DNA from: Neocallimastix lanati (nom. inval.)
Taxonomy: Eukaryota; Neocallimastigomycota; Neocallimastigomycetes; Neocallimastigales; Neocallimastigaceae
Direction: 5' to 3'
DNA: 12,500 nucleotides
Assembly: GCA_016946835.1 (NCBI GenBank)
Contig: JACVTC010000066.1
Span: forward strand, 57,501 to 70,000
Shown: positions 8,599 through 12,500 of the stretch, in pieces
Numbering within the stretch: the stretch's first letter is position 1
How the letters are laid out: the number at the start of each line of letters is the position of its first letter
The notes under the pieces: model-generated
The model's database searches: none
Told to the model about the DNA's origin: nothing
Seen by the model: only the letters and a program-made list of their open reading frames with translations
Translations under genes and position numbers: made by a program

Positions 8599-8672
8599 TA
8601 ATAATTGTTGGGGCACTAATGAGAGATGGGTGCCCATTATGTGTTATGTATGTGTCTATGTATTTTTTTTTA

Positions 8673-8880
8673 TATGTGTTTTCTCTTTTGAATAAAAATT
8701 TAAAGTTTTTTTTTTTTTTTTTTTAAATAATATATTCTTCACTTACTTAGGAAAGAATTTTCAGTTTAAATATAATTTTGAGAATAAAAATAATTATTGA
8801 ATATTTAACATACTAAATTTGATAACACTGGTACTGTGTTTCATCAACTAAACCGGAGAATTTTATTTTAATTTTTTTTT
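8673..8880. other. Flank after the SINE-like element
   Basis: Begins with the right direct repeat, then a T-run at about 8705-8724 and a mixed-composition stretch at 8740-8860. A 17-codon scrap on the minus strand ending in TAG is too short to support a gene. Confidence 0.5.
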
Positions 8881-8905
8881 TTCAATATCCTTTTTTTTTT
8901 TAATA

Positions 8906-8939
<34 letters not shown>

Positions 8940-9026
8940 TTCTTTTTTTTTTTTAATATCCTTTTTTTTAATATTCTTTTTTTTTAATATTCTTTTTTTT
9001 TAATATCATTTTTTTTTAATATCATT
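8881..9026. repeat. Degenerate array of T-tracts punctuated by AATATC
   Basis: At least seven units of 8-26 T followed by AATATCC, AATATTC or AATATCA, most with a period near 16-18 bp. The longest T run (26) is at 8908-8933. Confidence 0.8.
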
Positions 9027-9166
9027 TTTCTTTTATAATAAAAAAGCTAACACAACTTTTTTCTTCTAAATGTATTAATTAAATTTTTGTTAAAAGCATC
9101 AGCAGAATCCTGTATATTTTTTAAAGGAATATAATCGACTATAGAAATCGAAATTAAATGAAATAA

Positions 9167-9980
9167 TTATATTAAAATAATAGGTTAAATTCAATTTTTT
9201 TTTTTTCTGAGAAGATCTTATTATTAATACTCTAAATTATATCCACGGTATAATGAACTAATAAAAGATATTAATTAGTATAATAATAAAACCCTTTAAA
9301 AAAATTACTACTTATTTTTATATTTAGTTGAATAATAATATACCATTTATACAGATGATATATATTAATCCTTTTTATTTTCCTATACGTTATTTAATAT
9401 ATCATCTACATAAATAATATATTATTATTAAAATAGTATTATTAAAAAAATAAAATTTGGAAATTAAGAATCAATTAATAGTGATTTAAGAGTGATGAGA
9501 TTACATAATAGGTACATAATGCGTTCCAAAAATAAAATTAAAAAAAAAAAGAAAAATATTAAATAATTTTAAATTTCAGTAAAGTCCAAAAATAGTAATA
9601 TATTTATCTCTATTATTCTTTCAAAACAAAAATATCAATGAGTAAATTCAAAAAATATAGACCATGATAAATATGTACACCAATGATATGAAAGAAATTC
9701 TTTACCAGATCTCTTAACCAAAAAAAATTTTTAGATTCATTAAATGATTTTCAATATGTGTAAAAGAAAAGGAAAAAAAAAATGGAATTTTATTATATAT
9801 ATACTTATTTATCAAAAAACTTCATTCCTAACAATAATAATATTTTCAAATACGAAAATAAAAATAAAATAATATAATTAAATTTCATCTCATAATTTTC
9901 GAATATTTTTAACTATTTTAAAAATTTTTGAAAAATTATTGATATTATAGCATAACAATAGTGTAGAAAAGGCTTTAGAC

Positions 9981-10014
<34 letters not shown>

Positions 10015-10382
10015 TTAAACTTTTTGTATTTATTTGTCTATATTTAATTTTTTTATAAATGAATAATTTGAAAACAACCCACCCTTGATAGAGTACAGCA
10101 AAATGCAATAAGTAATATGAATTTTTGAATATCCGAATTATTAAATTTTGGGAAGAATATCACACTTTTTTTTTTTTAGTTTTCAATAAATAAATATATA
10201 TATATATATGTCTGTTTGAATATCAGAAAAAATATTCTTATAAAATAATTTTTTTTTGTTTTCATGGATATATATGGTTTACAAAGATAAACAAATTGTT
10301 TCAGTTAAAAAAATTATTTAATAGATTTTCTAGAAATTATAAATTATAATAATAATAAAATTAATAAATATTAAAAAGTCAA
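9167..10382. other. Mostly non-coding AT-rich region
   Basis: Holds a T16/A18 junction at 9981-10014 that could fold on itself, and (AT)n near 10193-10209. A few lower-AT patches (about 9490-9530, 9640-9740, 10070-10170) contain short open stretches on the minus strand, but none assembles into a model with consistent splice sites. Confidence 0.5.

Positions 10383-10421
<39 letters not shown>
10383..10421. repeat. (AAT)n microsatellite
   Basis: About 13 AAT units. Confidence 0.95.
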
Positions 10422-10422
<1 letters not shown>

Positions 10423-10831
10423 GTAATAAATATATCTATAAATATCTATAATATAAAAATAAAACTAATAAATATTAATATGTTAAAAAAAAAAAAAAAA
10501 AAAAGAAAAAGAATTATCAAATATATCAATATATATATATATATTATAAAAGGTGAAGGAATCACATAAAATCGCATCATATTGATTTATTTAATGCCCC
10601 ATTAAGATGAATGCTAAAATATTATATATAAATCATAAAATAATATATAAATAAAATATAATTGTATAAAACAAAAGTTTTTTAAAAATAAATGGTATTA
10701 AATCAGACAAACTATATTTTGCTGGGTTTGTCATTAAAATTCTATTTATATTTTCCTCTCTGAAAATTTTATACACATAGAATCATTACCAAAAACTATT
10801 AGAACTTTAAAACGAAAAAATTTATAAATAA
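10422..10831. other. Non-coding spacer with a lower-AT patch
   Basis: Includes an A-run at about 10484-10504 and a mixed patch at 10545-10615 and 10690-10800. Minus-strand frames in the patch (one starting MTNPAKYSLSDLIP) run into low-complexity sequence within about 30 codons, so no gene is called. Confidence 0.5.
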
Positions 10832-10847
10832 TTGAAATACTTTAATG

Positions 10848-10953
10848 ATAAAAAAAAAAATAAAAATAAAAATAAAAGTAAAAATAAAAGTAAAAATAAA
10901 AATAAAATAAATAAAAATAAAAAAAATAAAAATAAAAAAAATAAAAATAAAAA
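10848..10953. repeat. (AAATAA)n-like simple repeat
   Basis: Hexamer-based A-rich repeat. It reads as alternating Lys and Asn in one frame, which explains the 62-residue open frame; no conserved sequence supports a protein. Confidence 0.85.
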
Positions 10954-11020
10954 TATTAAATGTTTTATGCTAAAAACTATAAATAAAAGCATAAAACCAA
11001 TAATAATACAGAAAGACTGA

Positions 11021-11197
11021 TATTATTAATATAAAGAGTTAGGTATTAAGGGTTTTTAGTTATGTCAAAGAGTTACTTTATTATTCTAATTAATGTATTG
11101 TGGCTTATGTAATTAATAAATTACTTTACATTTTATTTCATTAATCTTTTATTCACATATTATAACATATTCTGACAATTAATAAAATCATATCATC

Positions 11198-11229
<32 letters not shown>

Positions 11230-11900
11230 TTATTAGATTTTACAATATAAGGTTAAAGGAAGTGTTACTTTTTGTCATGAGGCTATATATGAATTGTGTC
11301 ATCCTTTATTTGTTCTTTTTTGTAATGTAGTATATTATTTTGTATATATATAAAAATATTAAATATTCATAGTTTTTTTTTTTTTTATTCTAAAACTATA
11401 TAAAAATATTAATAGGTATGATATAACTATATAAAAACTATTAATAAAAATACAATTGTAATAAATTTAATAAAATAATTATTTATTAATATCTATTTAA
11501 TTATAAAAACTTAAAATAAAAAATAAAAAAATTAAAAAGGTTTATATATATATATAAAAAAAAAGATATTAATATTTAAAAATTTTTAAAAATATAAAAT
11601 ATATTTAAATGTTCTTAAAAAAAAATATTGTTTATAAAATTGATAACAAAATAATATATTTATATATATTAAAATGTTATTCTAAAGTTGCTTTTAATTT
11701 CTAACTTTTAAGAAAAATAAAAATAAACTATAATTATTTATTTATTATTAATTTATTTAATTATTATTTATAAGAAAATTTAATTTATGGCATTGAATTA
11801 AATCATTAAAAAGCCACATTGAGAAATACAACATGAGTAAAAATATAGATTGATTATTATATATAAAATATTTTATATAGAATTTTTAATAAAATTATTA
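11021..11900. other. Non-coding AT-rich spacer
   Basis: Holds (ATA)n at about 11198-11229, (TA)n tracts and scattered homopolymers. The stretch 11240-11340 is a little less AT-rich and open in two plus-strand frames for under 40 codons, without recognisable content. Confidence 0.5.
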
Positions 11901-11905
11901 TGATA

Positions 11906-12169
11906 ATGTATAAAAATAATAATAATAAAATTATTATGATGTATAAAAATAATAATAATAAAATTATTATGATGTATAAAAATAATAATAATAAAATTAT
12001 TATGATGTATAAAAATAATAATAATAAAATTATTATGATGTATAAAAATAATAATAATAAAATTATTATGATGTATAAAAATAATAATAATAAAATTATT
12101 ATGATGTATAAAAATAATAATAATAAAATTATTATGATGTATAAAAATAATAATAATAAAATTATTATT
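11906..12169. repeat. Perfect 33-bp minisatellite, eight copies
   Basis: Eight head-to-tail 33-bp units without visible differences, apart from the junction at the last copy. One plus frame reads MYKNNNNKIIM per unit, and a minus frame is also free of stops. The period is a multiple of three, so the frame stays open by arithmetic. A partial unit lies just upstream (about 11888-11905). No start context, flanking coding sequence or domain supports translation. Confidence 0.9.
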
Positions 12170-12500
12170 AAGACAATATTTTAAAAAAAATAATAATAAT
12201 AAAATTAATAAGATAATTAAATAAAATATATTATCCAATTTTCATAATTAATATTAAATATACACATTAAGAATGAAACAATTCTTTAATAATTTTCTCG
12301 GTTTTTTAATTTTTTTTTTTTTTTTTTTTTTATTTTTTTATTATATACATATATATATATTTAATTTTATAAAAATTAATAGTTATAATTATTCGTAATT
12401 CATAGGTATTAATTATTATCCAATTGAGATATAGAAAAAGCATTTATATAATAAAATGAAAAAAATTCGAAAAATTAATAATGTATACTTTTTGTTACTC
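12170..12500. other. Non-coding right end
   Basis: AT-rich spacer with a T-run of about 22 at 12310-12331 and short (AT)n. Nothing else recognised. Confidence 0.6.

Larger units (their letters stand above)
8188..8672 (+). mobile_element. tRNA-derived SINE-like element or structured pol III RNA
   Basis: A 485-bp island of clearly lower AT. Box A-like TGGTCCAGTCTG at 8195-8206 and box B-like GGATTCGAATCC at 8236-8247 are spaced as in a tRNA gene. Read as a tRNA, 8188-8194 is the acceptor strand, U8, A14, G15 and A21 fall in place, and the D stem has three of four pairs. The anticodon stem is poor and U33 is missing, so this is not a working tRNA. A nine-T run at about 8662-8670 would stop RNA polymerase III; earlier T runs reach only four. 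TATGTGCTTTCTCTT (8173-8187) recurs as TATGTGTTTTCTCTT (8673-8687), 14 of 15 identical, so the left copy ends exactly where the tRNA-like head begins. Hairpins include 8268-8292, 8564-8598 and 8611-8635. A resident pol III RNA gene is the alternative. No protein frame is convincing. Confidence 0.5.

Noticed and set aside
8188-8672. SRP (7SL) RNA or RNase P RNA
   Set aside because: TGTAGTGGTGGG recalls the fungal SRP Alu domain, but I see no SRP54-binding helix 8 motif and no RNase P conserved-region motifs.
10832-11020. 62-residue Lys/Asn-rich open frame
   Set aside because: A-rich simple repeat with no conserved sequence outside the KN run.
11237-11353. 38-codon plus-strand stretch reading KGSVTFCHEAIYELCHPL
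   Set aside because: Two overlapping frames are open here, there is no start or splice context, and the length is within chance.
11873-12238. 121-residue minus-strand and 94-residue plus-strand open frames
   Set aside because: Both are translations of the 33-bp minisatellite. Stop-free frames on both strands follow from a period divisible by three.

Overview
This is an extremely AT-rich eukaryotic nuclear window, dominated by long homopolymers and (ATT)n, (AT)n and heptamer repeats, with only a few islands of lower AT. One gene has five short GT-AG introns inside a 345-nt reading frame. High intron density, homopolymer-rich AT intergenic DNA and a small carbohydrate-binding protein best fit an anaerobic gut fungus (Neocallimastigomycota). 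A dictyostelid-like genome is the main alternative. The assignment is an inference from style, not from a marker gene.

Layout. Positions 1-440 (+) hold the 3' end of a gene with a phage-tail-collar-like domain. Positions 3497-2254 (-) hold a six-exon gene that I assembled by hand. It encodes a 114-residue protein that is almost entirely an AMPK-beta-type glycogen-binding domain (CBM48), and one of its exons is only 5 nt long. These two genes converge across about 1.8 kb of non-coding DNA. Positions 3500-5740 are non-coding, apart from a decayed pyrimidine-rich 31-bp minisatellite near 5022-5188. Positions 5762-6230 are a broken coding relic with AATAAA, an A-tail and 13-bp flanking direct repeats, which is the structure of a LINE-type retrocopy. 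Positions 7360-8140 hold two heptamer microsatellite arrays in inverted orientation. Positions 8188-8672 hold a tRNA-like, pol III-type element with box A, box B, several hairpins, a T-run and imperfect flanking repeats, probably a SINE. From 8700 to the end I find only repeats, notably a T-tract/AATATC array and a perfect 33-bp x 8 minisatellite, plus two weak coding-like scraps on the minus strand.

No operon-like cooperation between genes is visible. The window reads as sparse genes in a repeat-rich background shaped by retroposition and tandem-repeat expansion. Most long open frames here (the I/Y/L-, K/N- and MYKNNNNKIIM-type frames) are microsatellites without stop codons, not genes.
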